The position numbers were made by a program, and so were the translations under genes. A DNA stretch of 49,516 nt from Polynucleobacter sp. 31A-FELB (GTDB lineage Bacteria > Pseudomonadota > Gammaproteobacteria > Burkholderiales > Burkholderiaceae): the NCBI RefSeq assembly GCF_018882405.1, contig NZ_JACVOO010000018.1:1-49516 (forward strand). The letters run 5' to 3'. Below are positions 1 to 7,486 of this stretch, one piece after another. How positions within the stretch are numbered: position 1 is the stretch's first letter; each line of letters begins with the position of its first letter. The notes under the pieces were generated by a model. The model saw only the letters and a program-made list of their open reading frames with translations, did not search any database and was not told the DNA's origin.

Positions 1-99
1 TAACTGGGCAATCTGCTGGAGAGAATCTCCCTTTTTCCAGCGCTCCCACATTAAAGCCTTCTGGGTAGCTGTGTAATAGATTCGAGGTCGTTGTTTCAT
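1..99 (-). CDS. IS30-family transposase, N-terminal 33 codons (runs off window)
   Basis: The frame opens with ATG at 99 and stays open to base 1, so only the first 33 residues are present. They begin MKQRPRIYYT and continue with TQKALMWERWKKGDSLQQIA, the helix-turn-helix start typical of IS30-family transposases, where it contacts the element's terminal repeat. The catalytic DDE domain would lie left of the window. Whether the copy is intact cannot be judged. It sits just outside an intron-bearing tRNA gene, so it marks an accessory patch. The family assignment rests on recognising this N-terminal pattern. Confidence 0.72.
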   Translation of the reverse strand, partial: MKQRPRIYYTATQKALMWERWKKGDSLQQIAQL

Positions 100-165
100 G
101 AGCAACACTCCTTGCGCTTACGCAGTTAGTAGTGTGTTGCATCGACGGGTTGAAATCAAGGCCGA
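100..165 (-). mobile_element. Probable terminal region of the IS30-type element
   Basis: This is the non-coding stretch upstream of the transposase start. IS30-family elements have a short 5' leader before the transposase, bounded by an imperfect terminal inverted repeat of roughly 20-30 bp. The stretch GTGTTGCATCGACGGG at about 134-149 resembles the TGTTGCA-type ends of this family. The other end is outside the window, so the exact boundary and target duplication cannot be fixed. Confidence 0.35.
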
Positions 166-178
166 TAGCAGACCCGCA

Positions 179-199
179 AGCGTTACTTTAAGTAACGCT
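179..199. other. Perfect 9-bp palindrome with 3-nt loop
   Basis: AGCGTTACT at 179-187 pairs perfectly with AGTAACGCT at 191-199 around a TTA loop. No T-tract follows on either strand, so it is not a canonical terminator. It lies between the presumed IS30-type end and the tRNA terminator. It may be a target-site palindrome (IS30 is known to favour palindromic targets) or a protein-binding site; the sequence does not decide. Confidence 0.5.
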
Positions 200-208
200 C
201 AAAAGACA

Positions 209-236
209 AAACCCCCACCATTTCTGATGAGGGTTT
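209..236 (-). terminator. Probable Rho-independent terminator of the tRNA-Ile transcript
   Basis: Reading the minus strand, AAACCC (236-231) can pair with GGGTTT (214-209), and CAT can pair with ATG inside the loop. A short T-rich stretch follows. It begins only 8 nt beyond the encoded CCA end of the tRNA, the expected place for tRNA termination. The stem is short and the loop imperfect. Confidence 0.5.
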
Positions 237-243
237 GCTTTTC

Positions 244-530
244 TGGTGGGCCCACCAGGACTTGAACCTGGGACCAAAGGATTCCGGTTTGTGTAGCTTT
301 CACTACTCCCTGGACTATGCCTTCATCATATGCTCGCGCACTTAGATGGGTGCCGTCTAGTCTCTACACGTTCAAAGTATTTCTACTAAGCTTCGCTCGG
401 CGTTAGCTTGTGCAGCTTTTGGCTGCATTTAGCTTTCTCCGAATTTGACACCATCCCTTATGCAGTTTCCACGCATAAGGCACAACTTTCGCTATGAGTC
501 CTCTGCTCTAACCAACTGAGCTATGGGCCC
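244..530 (-). tRNA. tRNA-Ile(CAU), interrupted in the anticodon loop by a group I intron
   Basis: Exon 1 is 530-494 (37 nt) and exon 2 is 283-244 (40 nt, CCA encoded); joined they give a 77-nt tRNA. The acceptor stem GGGCCCA/TGGGCCC is a perfect 7 bp. The D arm has GCTC..GAGC with AGTTGGTTA; the anticodon stem is GAGGA/TCCTT around CTCATAA; the T arm is CCAGG-TTCAAGT-CCTGG. The CAT anticodon with an isoleucine-2-like body (compare bacterial ileX/ileY) suggests the tRNA whose wobble C is converted to lysidine by TilS to read AUA. A Met elongator is less likely from the overall pattern. The intron follows the T of CAT, the same site as in Azoarcus tRNA-Ile(CAU). A second 5' half lies at 723-761. 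Confidence 0.88.
284..493 (-). ncRNA. Group I self-splicing intron, Azoarcus-like (IC3), in tRNA-Ile(CAU)
   Basis: The 210-nt insert begins right after the anticodon T and ends in G (the omega G) before exon 2, as group I splicing requires. Visible parts are: P2 as an 8-bp stem (480-473 with 463-456) whose loop contains GGAAAC; the conserved block GGGATGGTGTCAAATTCGG (about 457-439); the P7-region block AGAGACTAGACGGCACCC (365-348); GGCATAGTCCAGGG near the 3' end; a P9 hairpin GTAGT-GAAA-GCTAC (306-293); and the ending CACAAACCGG. These blocks match what I recall of the Azoarcus BH72 tRNA-Ile intron (about 205 nt). No homing endonuclease ORF fits inside, so it is a minimal ribozyme. Splicing requires no protein in the Azoarcus homologue; activity here is inferred. 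Confidence 0.92.
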
Positions 531-540
531 TAAAACTGTT

Positions 541-645
541 TTTACTACACACCTTACTGCTGGTGCTTACCACTTCAAAACCACACTAAAACCGCATTTA
601 CTACACACCTCGGTTTTTGCTCCGGTGTGTAAGCGGTGTGTAAGC
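541..645. repeat. Cluster of ACACACC / GGTGTGT repeats between the two tRNA sequences
   Basis: A 14-bp direct repeat, TTTACTACACACCT, occurs at 541-554 and 597-610. The same 7-mer then appears inverted in a perfect tandem 11-mer, GGTGTGTAAGC, at 624-634 and 635-645. There are thus four copies of one core in two orientations within about 105 bp. Such sets are typical of arm-type integrase sites or iterons, but no integrase or replication gene is in the window. The stretch 646-722 holds no gene I can see. Confidence 0.6.
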
Positions 646-722
646 AATTTTGACCACCTAATTCACCACTAACCTCTTGAATCTATTGAGGTCTTTGTCA
701 CAAGACCCCTAGGGCTTCTTTC

Positions 723-761
723 TTATGAGTCCTCTGCTCTAACCAACTGAGCTATAGGCCC
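723..761 (-). pseudogene. Orphan 5' half of a second tRNA-Ile(CAU)
   Basis: Reading down from 761, the sequence starts GGGCCTATAGCTC and matches the first 39 positions of a tRNA-Ile(CAU) through CTCATAA. Bases 724-755 are identical over 32 nt to 493-524 of the intact gene. After the anticodon loop the sequence becomes GAAAG, which cannot pair with the GAGGA stem, and no T arm or matching TAGGCCC acceptor strand follows. The acceptor half (GGGCCTA) differs from the intact gene (GGGCCCA), so this is the start of a distinct gene rather than a simple copy. It lies 13 bp from the rpoD stop codon. Confidence 0.82.
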
Positions 762-774
762 GTTAGTCTTTGGT

Positions 775-3333
775 TCAATCTTCTTCGAGGAAGGTCTTGA
801 GTTTGTCGCTGCGGCTTGGATGACGCATTTTTCTCAAGGCTTTAGCTTCGATCTGACGAATACGCTCACGAGTAACGTCAAACTGCTTACCCACTTCTTC
901 GAGAGTGTGGTCTGTGCTCATCTCAACACCAAAGCGCATACGCAATACTTTTGCTTCACGTGGTGTCAATGAATCCAATACATCCTTAACCACATCGCGC
1001 ATAGAGTCATGCAGTGCAGCTTCAGCTGGAGCCAAAGTATTGCCATCCTCAATGAAGTCACCCAAATGAGAATCTTCATCGTCACCAATTGGTGTTTCCA
1101 TGGAGATTGGCTCTTTAGCGATCTTCATAATCTTACGAATCTTGTCCTCAGGAATTTCCATCTTGAGTGCCAAGGTTGCAGCATCTGGCTCATGACCAGT
1201 TTCTTGCAAGATCTGACGGCTAATACGGTTCATCTTATTGATCGTCTCAATCATATGAACTGGGATACGGATCGTACGTGCTTGGTCAGCGATAGAACGG
1301 GTAATCGCCTGACGGATCCACCAAGTTGCATAAGTAGAGAACTTATAACCACGACGGTATTCAAACTTATCTACCGCCTTCATCAAACCGATATTGCCCT
1401 CTTGGATCAAATCCAAGAACTGCAAACCGCGGTTGGTGTATTTCTTAGCAATCGAGATTACCAAACGTAAGTTGGCAACAGTCATTTCACGCTTCGCTTC
1501 ACGCGCACGCTTCTCGCCCGCGATCATTTGCTTGTTCACTTCTTTTAATTCTGGAAGTGGCAATACAACACGAGTTTGAATATCAATTAACTTCTGTTGA
1601 AGTTCTTGAATCGCTGGAACATTACGTTGCAACAGTGCTGTGTATGGCTTGTTTTCTTTAAGTAACTTAGCAGTCCACTCAAGGTTCATTGACATCTTAG
1701 GGAAGTCTTTTAATACTTCACCACGATTGACGCCAACCTTATCCACCAACAAGCTCACAATGCCGCGCTCGAGTTTCCAAACTTGGTCCACTTGTGAACG
1801 CATGGTGTCGCATAACTTCTCAACACTCTTTGCGGTCAAACGGAAACCAAGCAACTCACCACGAATAGCTTCTTGTGCCTTGATATAAGCTGGGCAGTTG
1901 TAACCCTCTTTATCAAATGCACGACGCATCTTGTCAGCTTGAGTGCGAACAATCGCAAACTTTTCTAAAGAGATTTGCTTCAACTCTTCTAATTGCTTAG
2001 CGTTAGCTGTAGCTGCGCCACCGCCGCCACCGCCGCCTTCGTCTTCACCCTCTTCGCCACCCTCTTCAGAATCTGGGTCAACTTCTGGCTCTTCTGGTCC
2101 AAGCTTAATATCTTCCGCATTAGGGTCAACCAATCCGTCTACGAACTGATCAATCTCCATCTCACCACTGGCAATCTTGTCTACGTTAGCCAAGATCTCG
2201 CCAATCGTGACAGGGCAAGCGGCCAAAGCCATCACCATGTCTTTGAGGCCTGCTTCAATCTTCTTCGCAATGACGATCTCGCCTTCACGAGTCAAGAGAT
2301 CAACAGTACCCATCTCGCGCATATACATACGCACTGGATCAGTTGTGCGACCAAACTCTGAATCAACAGTAGCTAAAGCGGCTTCAGCCTCTTCTTCAGC
2401 CTCTTCTTCAGAAGTGGTTGCTGAGGCATTCTCATTTAAGAGAAGTGTCTCGGCATCTGGAGCCTGCTCGTAAACAGTAATGTTGATGTCATTTAAAAGA
2501 CTGATGAGTGTTTCTAATGCATCCGCATCAGACAATTCATCTGACATGACGTCATTCATTTCGCCATGAGTTAAATAACCCTTGGACTTACCCATCTTGA
2601 TCAATGTCTTCAAGCGGGTACGACGTAATTCTTGTTGCTCTTCAGAACCCAGCTGTTGTGCTGCGAATTCTTTTAAGAGTGCTTTTTCTTTTGCTTTGCG
2701 CTCACGTGCTTTTTGACGATCAGTTAATACTGGCTCAGCACCTTCTGCAGGGGCATCCGCCTTTGGCTTGCGGCCTTTTTTAACTTCCTCAGTGGCCACG
2801 GTCTCTACTTGAACTTCCTTGGCCTTTTTACCCTTAGCCTCTTTAACTTCTTTAGCCGGCTTAGCTTCCTTCGCCGCTTCAACTTTGCCTTTTTTAGCAG
2901 GCTCAAGCTTTTCAACTTTAGTCGGCGCCTTTGCAGGAGCCTTTACTGGTTTGGCTGGAGCTTTTGCTACAGGTTTTGCTGGTGCCTTAGCTGGTTTAGC
3001 CGCTGCCTTTACTGGTTTAGCTGGTGCTTTCGCAACCGGCTTAGCCGGTGTCTTTACCTTCGCAACTGGCTTAGCCGCTTTAGCCGGAGCCTTAACTGGT
3101 TTAGCTGGTGCTTTCGCTTTTGCTACAGGTTTAGCTGGAGCTTTTGCTTTCGGTGCTGGTTTTGCTGGCGCCTTAGCTGGTTTAGCCGCTGCCTTTACTG
3201 GCTTAGCTGGAGCTTTTGCCTTAGCAACTGGTTTAGCTGGTGCTTTCGCTTTTGCCACTGGCTTTGCGGGTGCCTTCGCTTTAGCTACTGGCTTGGCTGA
3301 TTTAGCTGCTGGTTTTTTCTTAATATTTGGCAT
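775..3333 (-). CDS. rpoD: RNA polymerase primary sigma factor RpoD (sigma-70)
   Basis: Housekeeping sigma factor that directs RNA polymerase to -35/-10 promoters. From 852 residues: a Lys/Ala/Pro repeat tail at 8-140 and a Lys/Glu-rich linker to about 200; region 1.1 about 236-298; region 1.2 about 331-365 ([11 protein letters not shown]); an acidic non-conserved insert with a run of seven glycines at 433-439; region 2 from about 614, with [19 protein letters not shown] and the -10-reading [10 protein letters not shown]; region 3; and region 4 with the helix-turn-helix [19 protein letters not shown] near the end. E. coli RpoD is 613 aa; the excess is mostly the N-terminal tail. It is last in the rpsU-yqeY-dnaG-rpoD cluster, with a 224-bp upstream gap carrying its own promoter. 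The repeat DNA gives long false frames on the plus strand. Confidence 0.97.
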   Translation of the reverse strand: MPNIKKKPAAKSAKPVAKAKAPAKPVAKAKAPAKPVAKAKAPAKPVKAAAKPAKAPAKPAPKAKAPAKPVAKAKAPAKPVKAPAKAAKPVAKVKTPAKPVAKAPAKPVKAAAKPAKAPAKPVAKAPAKPVKAPAKAPTKVEKLEPAKKGKVEAAKEAKPAKEVKEAKGKKAKEVQVETVATEEVKKGRKPKADAPAEGAEPVLTDRQKARERKAKEKALLKEFAAQQLGSEEQQELRRTRLKTLIKMGKSKGYLTHGEMNDVMSDELSDADALETLISLLNDINITVYEQAPDAETLLLNENASATTSEEEAEEEAEAALATVDSEFGRTTDPVRMYMREMGTVDLLTREGEIVIAKKIEAGLKDMVMALAACPVTIGEILANVDKIASGEMEIDQFVDGLVDPNAEDIKLGPEEPEVDPDSEEGGEEGEDEGGGGGGGAATANAKQLEELKQISLEKFAIVRTQADKMRRAFDKEGYNCPAYIKAQEAIRGELLGFRLTAKSVEKLCDTMRSQVDQVWKLERGIVSLLVDKVGVNRGEVLKDFPKMSMNLEWTAKLLKENKPYTALLQRNVPAIQELQQKLIDIQTRVVLPLPELKEVNKQMIAGEKRAREAKREMTVANLRLVISIAKKYTNRGLQFLDLIQEGNIGLMKAVDKFEYRRGYKFSTYATWWIRQAITRSIADQARTIRIPVHMIETINKMNRISRQILQETGHEPDAATLALKMEIPEDKIRKIMKIAKEPISMETPIGDDEDSHLGDFIEDGNTLAPAEAALHDSMRDVVKDVLDSLTPREAKVLRMRFGVEMSTDHTLEEVGKQFDVTRERIRQIEAKALRKMRHPSRSDKLKTFLEED

Positions 3334-3395
3334 TTATTAGCACTTACTCACGTTACTGATGATTGTTCTCGACTGCTAAGGCGCAGCTACTTTGT

Positions 3396-3434
3396 CCACT
3401 TGCCCCAAATTTCTTCAAAATAAAGCGCAAGTGG
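3396..3434 (-). other. Inverted repeat in the rpoD leader
   Basis: CCACTTGC (3434-3427 on the minus strand) is complementary to GCAAGTGG (3403-3396), separated by 23 nt. It falls downstream of the predicted rpoD -10 and about 60 nt before the start codon, so it would lie in the 5' untranslated leader. The 8-bp match is exact, but the loop is long and weakly structured. A role is not shown. Confidence 0.35.
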
Positions 3435-3468
3435 CTGAATTAAATCGGTTTTTTTCTGGGAATAGAGG

Positions 3469-3474
3469 ATTATA
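3469..3474 (-). promoter_or_regulatory. Predicted rpoD promoter (-10 TATAAT)
   Basis: The minus strand carries an exact TATAAT at 3474-3469, about 135 nt upstream of the rpoD ATG, inside the dnaG-rpoD gap. No good -35 hexamer is seen at 16-18 bp spacing. A separate rpoD promoter in or after dnaG is known in other macromolecular synthesis operons, which supports the call. Transcription would begin near 3462 and give a leader of about 130 nt. Confidence 0.5.
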
Positions 3475-3557
3475 GTCGATTGCGACTTTTTTACCCCCTT
3501 CCACACTCAAAATATGGGGTAAATTTCGGGTTTTTCTAGGGTTAAATCAGAAAATTC

Positions 3558-5507
3558 TTAGGAGAATTTCAATCTTTCGCCCAACTCGCGATATCGAGCC
3601 CGGTCTTGCTCTGTAGCAGTGCTTCCAGAGATCTTTTGGGCGATTTCCGTCATTTCCATCTTGAGATGGGTCAGCTCCAGCTTTTTGAATGCCCCCTCAA
3701 GATCGGCAACCGCACCATCAAGGTCCAGATCAGATCCCATGACCCGTTTTCTCAATACTTCATAGAGTGGAGCAAGCTCACTGCGAGATAGCTGTTCTTG
3801 AAATAAAGCGAATGCGCCAGCGCCTACTGATGGTGGCTTGCCATTCTCACCAGGAATCAATTCAACCTGATCACATTGAGCTAACAAATCCTTCATGAGC
3901 TCCAAGGCTTTTTCTGAGCGCAATTCGGAGGCCTGCAGAGCAAGCGCTCTCTTATTGGCATCCAAAGCTTTTCCTAAATGTGGAAACTGAATCAAGACAC
4001 GCAACATCTGCTCCGCTAAATCCGTAGGGGCTTGAGGTGGTGGAATATTTTGTACGGGCGCTCTTTTAGCCGAGCCTTTAGATGCTTGCCAAGGTGCGCC
4101 TTGCGTCCGATTGCCGCTATTAGCCTGCACGAAGTTGGGTGCGCGCTGATTCGTTGTTGCATAAGAGCCCTGTGGCACTGGTGCAGGCGCTACCGTCAAC
4201 CCACAGAAAGACTCTAACTCTGCAGGCGTTGAATTTGTTCGAATAGCAAGCTCACGCAAGATTTGTGTACGCAATGCGATTGGCGGCATTGATAGCAATA
4301 AAGGTTTTGCTGCGTGATGCGTTTGAGCTCGACCTTCAGGTGTTGTGAGCTCGTGTTCTTGGCTGGCAATCTTGAAGAAGAAGCTCGAGATCGACATGGC
4401 TTCTTTGATGACTTTTTCAAAGGCAGGTGCGCCATAAGCACGGACATAACTATCTGGATCATGCTCTGTTGGCAAGAACAAGAAGCGAATCTCCTTGTCA
4501 TCAGACATTAAGGGTAGGCATGCTTCCAATGCGCGCTGAGCGGCACGCTGACCAGCAGAGTCACCATCAAATGAAAATACGATGCGATCAGTTTGACGCA
4601 ACAACATACGCACGTGATTTGCGGTACAGGCTGTACCCAATGTGGCTACGGCATTGGGGAAACCCAATTGTGCGAGTGCTACGACATCCATATAGCCCTC
4701 ACATACAAGAACATATTCTTGAGAACGAATTGCTTGTCTTGCCTCAAACAATCCGTACAACGTATTACCTTTAGAGAACAGCGGCGTCTCTGGAGAATTT
4801 AAATACTTAGGTTCACCTTGATCGAGAATGCGCCCACCAAAGCCAATCGTCTGACCTTTGGGATTACGAATCGGGAACATGATGCGATCACGAAAGCGAT
4901 CGTAGCGACGCGCTGTTTGGTTGTTATCGCCTTGCTCACTCTGAATGAGTAAGCCCCCCTCAAGCAAAGTCTTCGCAACTTCATCATTGGCATAGGTGCC
5001 AAAAACCGCTTCAAGCCCTTGCCAACCATCAGGCGCATAACCCAAGGCGTAGCGTTTAGCGATCTCACCAGTAAGGCCACGCCCCTTGAGGTATTCAACT
5101 GCACGAGGCGCTACTTTGAGTTGTTGGCGATACCAATCTGCAGCTGAACTCATGACCTCACTTAAGGCCACAGTCTGCTGCTGGCGCGCAACGTCATTCG
5201 CAGTTCGCTCTTCACGCGGTACATCTAATCCCGCAGAGCGTGCCAAGTCTTCAATGGCATCTACATAACCAAGACCAGAATACTCCATGAGAAAACTAAT
5301 GGCAGAACCATGAGCACCACAACCAAAGCAGTGATAGAACTGCTTAGTAGGTGATACCGAAAATGAAGGGGACTTCTCAGAATGGAAGGGGCACAAACCT
5401 TGATAGTTTGCGCCCGCTTTTTTTAACTTCACGTGCTGCCCAACCACATCCACGATGTCAACCCGATTTAATAAATCGGCAATGAAGGATTGGGGTATGA
5501 GAGCCAT
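3558..5507 (-). CDS. dnaG: DNA primase DnaG
   Basis: Synthesises RNA primers for lagging-strand replication with the DnaB helicase. The 649-residue protein has an N-terminal CHC2 zinc-binding domain (C39, H42, C60, C63 in CPFH...HCFGCG), an RNA-polymerase core with a TOPRIM fold (E270 in CEGYMD and the acidic DGDSAG at 314-319), and a C-terminal helicase-binding domain from about residue 500. Length is normal (E. coli 581 aa, somewhat longer here in the linker). It starts 27 nt after yqeY and is followed by rpoD. The ATG start has no clear Shine-Dalgarno, suggesting translation linked to the upstream gene. Confidence 0.97.
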   Translation of the reverse strand: MALIPQSFIADLLNRVDIVDVVGQHVKLKKAGANYQGLCPFHSEKSPSFSVSPTKQFYHCFGCGAHGSAISFLMEYSGLGYVDAIEDLARSAGLDVPREERTANDVARQQQTVALSEVMSSAADWYRQQLKVAPRAVEYLKGRGLTGEIAKRYALGYAPDGWQGLEAVFGTYANDEVAKTLLEGGLLIQSEQGDNNQTARRYDRFRDRIMFPIRNPKGQTIGFGGRILDQGEPKYLNSPETPLFSKGNTLYGLFEARQAIRSQEYVLVCEGYMDVVALAQLGFPNAVATLGTACTANHVRMLLRQTDRIVFSFDGDSAGQRAAQRALEACLPLMSDDKEIRFLFLPTEHDPDSYVRAYGAPAFEKVIKEAMSISSFFFKIASQEHELTTPEGRAQTHHAAKPLLLSMPPIALRTQILRELAIRTNSTPAELESFCGLTVAPAPVPQGSYATTNQRAPNFVQANSGNRTQGAPWQASKGSAKRAPVQNIPPPQAPTDLAEQMLRVLIQFPHLGKALDANKRALALQASELRSEKALELMKDLLAQCDQVELIPGENGKPPSVGAGAFALFQEQLSRSELAPLYEVLRKRVMGSDLDLDGAVADLEGAFKKLELTHLKMEMTEIAQKISGSTATEQDRARYRELGERLKFS

Positions 5508-5534
5508 CAGTAGTAGGTGAGGCTTACTTTTGCT

Positions 5535-5981
5535 TTACTTGGCGAGCGCAGCTTTTACTAAACCAGAAACTTTGCCCATATCAGCTTTACCAGCTAATGG
5601 ACCTTTAAGAACACCAATTACTTTACCCATGTCTTGTGGGCCAGCCGCACCAGTAGATGCAACTGCTGCAGCCACGGCCGCTTCCACTTCAGCATCGGAT
5701 AACTGTGCGGGTAAGTAATCTTGCAGAATGACCATCTCAGCTGCTTCAATTGCGACTAAATCATCACGATTAGCTTTTTCAAATTGAGAGATGGAGTCTT
5801 TGCGCTGCTTAATCATCTTCTCAACGGTAGCGATCACACTCGCATCATCCATCACAATGCGATCATCTACTTCACGCTGTTTGATAGCTGCCAGCAAAAG
5901 ACGAATAGTTCCAAGGCGCGCTACTTCTTTTGCACGCATTGCGTTTTTCATATCTTCGGTGATTTGATCTTTCAGACTCAT
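5535..5981 (-). CDS. yqeY: GatB/YqeY domain protein
   Basis: A 148-residue protein starting MSLKDQITEDMKNAMRAKE, the typical YqeY beginning. YqeY resembles the C-terminal tRNA-binding tail of GatB, the amidotransferase that makes Gln-tRNA or Asn-tRNA; the role of the free-standing protein is not established. An alanine-rich stretch follows the helical domain, with a C-terminus rich in K, G and A. It sits between rpsU and dnaG, a position it holds in many proteobacteria. The start is a good ATG preceded by a purine-rich GGGAAAAA. Confidence 0.9.
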   Translation of the reverse strand: MSLKDQITEDMKNAMRAKEVARLGTIRLLLAAIKQREVDDRIVMDDASVIATVEKMIKQRKDSISQFEKANRDDLVAIEAAEMVILQDYLPAQLSDAEVEAAVAAAVASTGAAGPQDMGKVIGVLKGPLAGKADMGKVSGLVKAALAK

Positions 5982-6032
5982 GGCATTTTTCCCGGTATTC
6001 AGTATCTAATAAATTGCTGGCGATTCAAAAGC

Positions 6033-6065
6033 AAAAACCCGCTGCGTTTCACCGTCAGCGGGTTT
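6033..6065 (-). terminator. Rho-independent terminator/attenuator between rpsU and yqeY
   Basis: AAACCCGCTG and CAGCGGGTTT (6035-6044 and 6056-6065) form a perfect 10-bp stem with an 11-nt loop. On the minus strand the stem runs into TTTTT. It lies 36 nt after the rpsU stop. A partial terminator in this place would make S21 more abundant than primase, as in the classical E. coli operon where rpsU is followed by a terminator before dnaG. Confidence 0.82.
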
Positions 6066-6100
6066 CAAAGCCTCTCGGTGAGGAGAGCTTTTAAATTCGA

Positions 6101-6313
6101 TTAGTAAAGCTTTTTAGGCAACATCTGGCTGCGAATACGCTTGTAATGGCGTTTAGCAGCAGCGGCCTTTTTACGCTTACGTTCAGCCGTTGGCTTCTCG
6201 TAGAACTCGCGGGCACGCAAGTCTGTCAAAAGACCATTTTTTTCAATGGTGCGCTTGAAACGGCGCAATGCCACTTCAAAAGGTTCGTTCTCACGGAGGC
6301 GGACTGTAGTCAT
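6101..6313 (-). CDS. rpsU: 30S ribosomal protein bS21
   Basis: A 70-residue basic protein beginning [20 protein letters not shown] and ending in a Lys/Arg-rich tail, the usual length and pattern of S21, which sits near the anti-Shine-Dalgarno end of 16S rRNA and aids initiation. It is the first gene of the rpsU-yqeY-dnaG-rpoD cluster and is divergent from tsaD, the same arrangement as in E. coli (tsaD/ygjD-rpsU). The ATG lacks an obvious Shine-Dalgarno, which is not rare for rpsU. Confidence 0.97.
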   Translation of the reverse strand: MTTVRLRENEPFEVALRRFKRTIEKNGLLTDLRAREFYEKPTAERKRKKAAAAKRHYKRIRSQMLPKKLY

Positions 6314-6366
6314 ACTTGTTTAACTCGTATATGCTCGAAAAATATCGAAAAATTAACTGAACAGCG

Positions 6367-6375
6367 ATTCTAGCA
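6367..6375 (-). promoter_or_regulatory. Predicted rpsU promoter (extended -10)
   Basis: The minus strand reads TGCTAGAAT at 6375-6367: a TG-n extension followed by TAGAAT, 5 of 6 matches to the -10 consensus. Initiation near 6360 would give a leader of about 46 nt before rpsU. No convincing -35 is present, which extended -10 promoters tolerate. The element overlaps the tsaD 5' flank. Confidence 0.5.
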
Positions 6376-6390
6376 CGACCAAGCAAAAAA

Positions 6391-7464
6391 ATGATTGTTT
6401 TAGGCATAGAAACTTCTTGCGATGAGACCGGGGTGGCCGTATACAACACCTCCCCCTGGGAAAACCACGCCCCAGCCCATCAGGGCATCCTAGGACAGGC
6501 TTTGCACTCCCAAATAGCAATGCACCGGGATTACGGGGGCGTTGTCCCAGAATTGGCCTCTAGAGACCATATACGACGGGTTTTACCCCTCTTGGACGAT
6601 GCTTTGCATGAGGCTGGGCTCAAATTAAAGGATATTGATGCTGTTGCCTATACCCAGGGCCCCGGCTTGGCTGGCGCACTGCTTGTAGGAAGCGCTTTTG
6701 CTAAATCCTTGGCCCAAGGACTCAATTTGCCATCCATTGGGGTGCATCACCTTGAAGGACACCTGCTTTCTCCGCTTTTAGGGGTTTCAGTACCGGAATT
6801 CCCCTTTATTGCCCTTTTAGTCTCGGGTGGACATACCCAGTTAATGCTGGTCAGTGAGGTTGGCAAATACCAGCTTCTAGGAGAAACCTTGGATGATGCC
6901 GCTGGCGAGGCCTTCGATAAAACGGCCAAGTTATTGGGTTTGGACTACCCGGGTGGTGCCGCCATCTCTAAATTGGCAGAAAAAGGGCAATCTGGACGAT
7001 TCGATCTGCCTAAGCCAATGTTGCATTCAGGAGATTTAGACTTTTCTTTCTCTGGACTCAAAACAGCTGTTCTGAACCAGGTGAAAAAATTTGAGGCATT
7101 GGGCATTACTGATTCTGAAGAAATTGCAAAATTTCATGCAGACCTCGCACGAAGTTTTGTCGACTCATTGGTGGCGGTGCTGGTTAGCAAATCAGAGAAG
7201 GCGCTCAAGCAAACTGGCTGCAAACATTTAGTGCTTGCTGGTGGTGTGGGCGCCAATTTGCAATTACGCGCAGCTCTCAATGCCAGCGCCAAGAAGAATC
7301 GATTTGAAGTGCACTATCCACCAGTCGATCTCTGTACCGATAACGGGGTGATGATTGCATTTGCTGGAGCACTGCGCATGTTGGCAGAAAATAATGGCTC
7401 AACTACTTCGGGTGCTTTTGATATCAAACCCCGTTGGGATTTGGCGAGCAATAATCTCGCTTAA
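6391..7464 (+). CDS. tsaD: tRNA N6-threonylcarbamoyladenosine synthase subunit TsaD
   Basis: Transfers the threonylcarbamoyl group from TC-AMP to A37 of ANN-decoding tRNAs, working with TsaB and TsaE; the tRNA-Ile in this window would be among its substrates. The 357-residue protein begins [18 protein letters not shown], has the ASKHA ATPase fold and the iron-binding HxxxH in VHHLEGH (H120, H124), followed by [19 protein letters not shown] and the late [10 protein letters not shown] and CTDNGVMIA motifs. Full length. Only about 77 bp separates it from divergent rpsU; the ATG follows an A-run rather than a Shine-Dalgarno. Confidence 0.97.
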   Translation: MIVLGIETSCDETGVAVYNTSPWENHAPAHQGILGQALHSQIAMHRDYGGVVPELASRDHIRRVLPLLDDALHEAGLKLKDIDAVAYTQGPGLAGALLVGSAFAKSLAQGLNLPSIGVHHLEGHLLSPLLGVSVPEFPFIALLVSGGHTQLMLVSEVGKYQLLGETLDDAAGEAFDKTAKLLGLDYPGGAAISKLAEKGQSGRFDLPKPMLHSGDLDFSFSGLKTAVLNQVKKFEALGITDSEEIAKFHADLARSFVDSLVAVLVSKSEKALKQTGCKHLVLAGGVGANLQLRAALNASAKKNRFEVHYPPVDLCTDNGVMIAFAGALRMLAENNGSTTSGAFDIKPRWDLASNNLA

Positions 7465-7486
7465 GTAAATCTCGCTTTAGTGCTGC

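Noticed and set aside
723..761. Functional second tRNA gene
   Set aside because: No sequence after the anticodon loop can form the anticodon, T or acceptor stems, so it cannot be a complete tRNA.
2809..3340. Two long open frames on the plus strand (163 and 173 codons) opposite the rpoD 5' end
   Set aside because: They are antisense to the Lys/Ala/Pro repeat of RpoD, and their low-complexity products (Trp/Phe/Ser/Arg- or Ala/Gly/Phe-rich) simply mirror that repeat. No ribosome-binding site or family resemblance.
3475..3495. AGTCG-ATTG-CGACT hairpin followed by T-run on the plus strand as a terminator
   Set aside because: Nothing is transcribed toward it on the plus strand; it is probably part of the rpoD promoter surroundings by chance.
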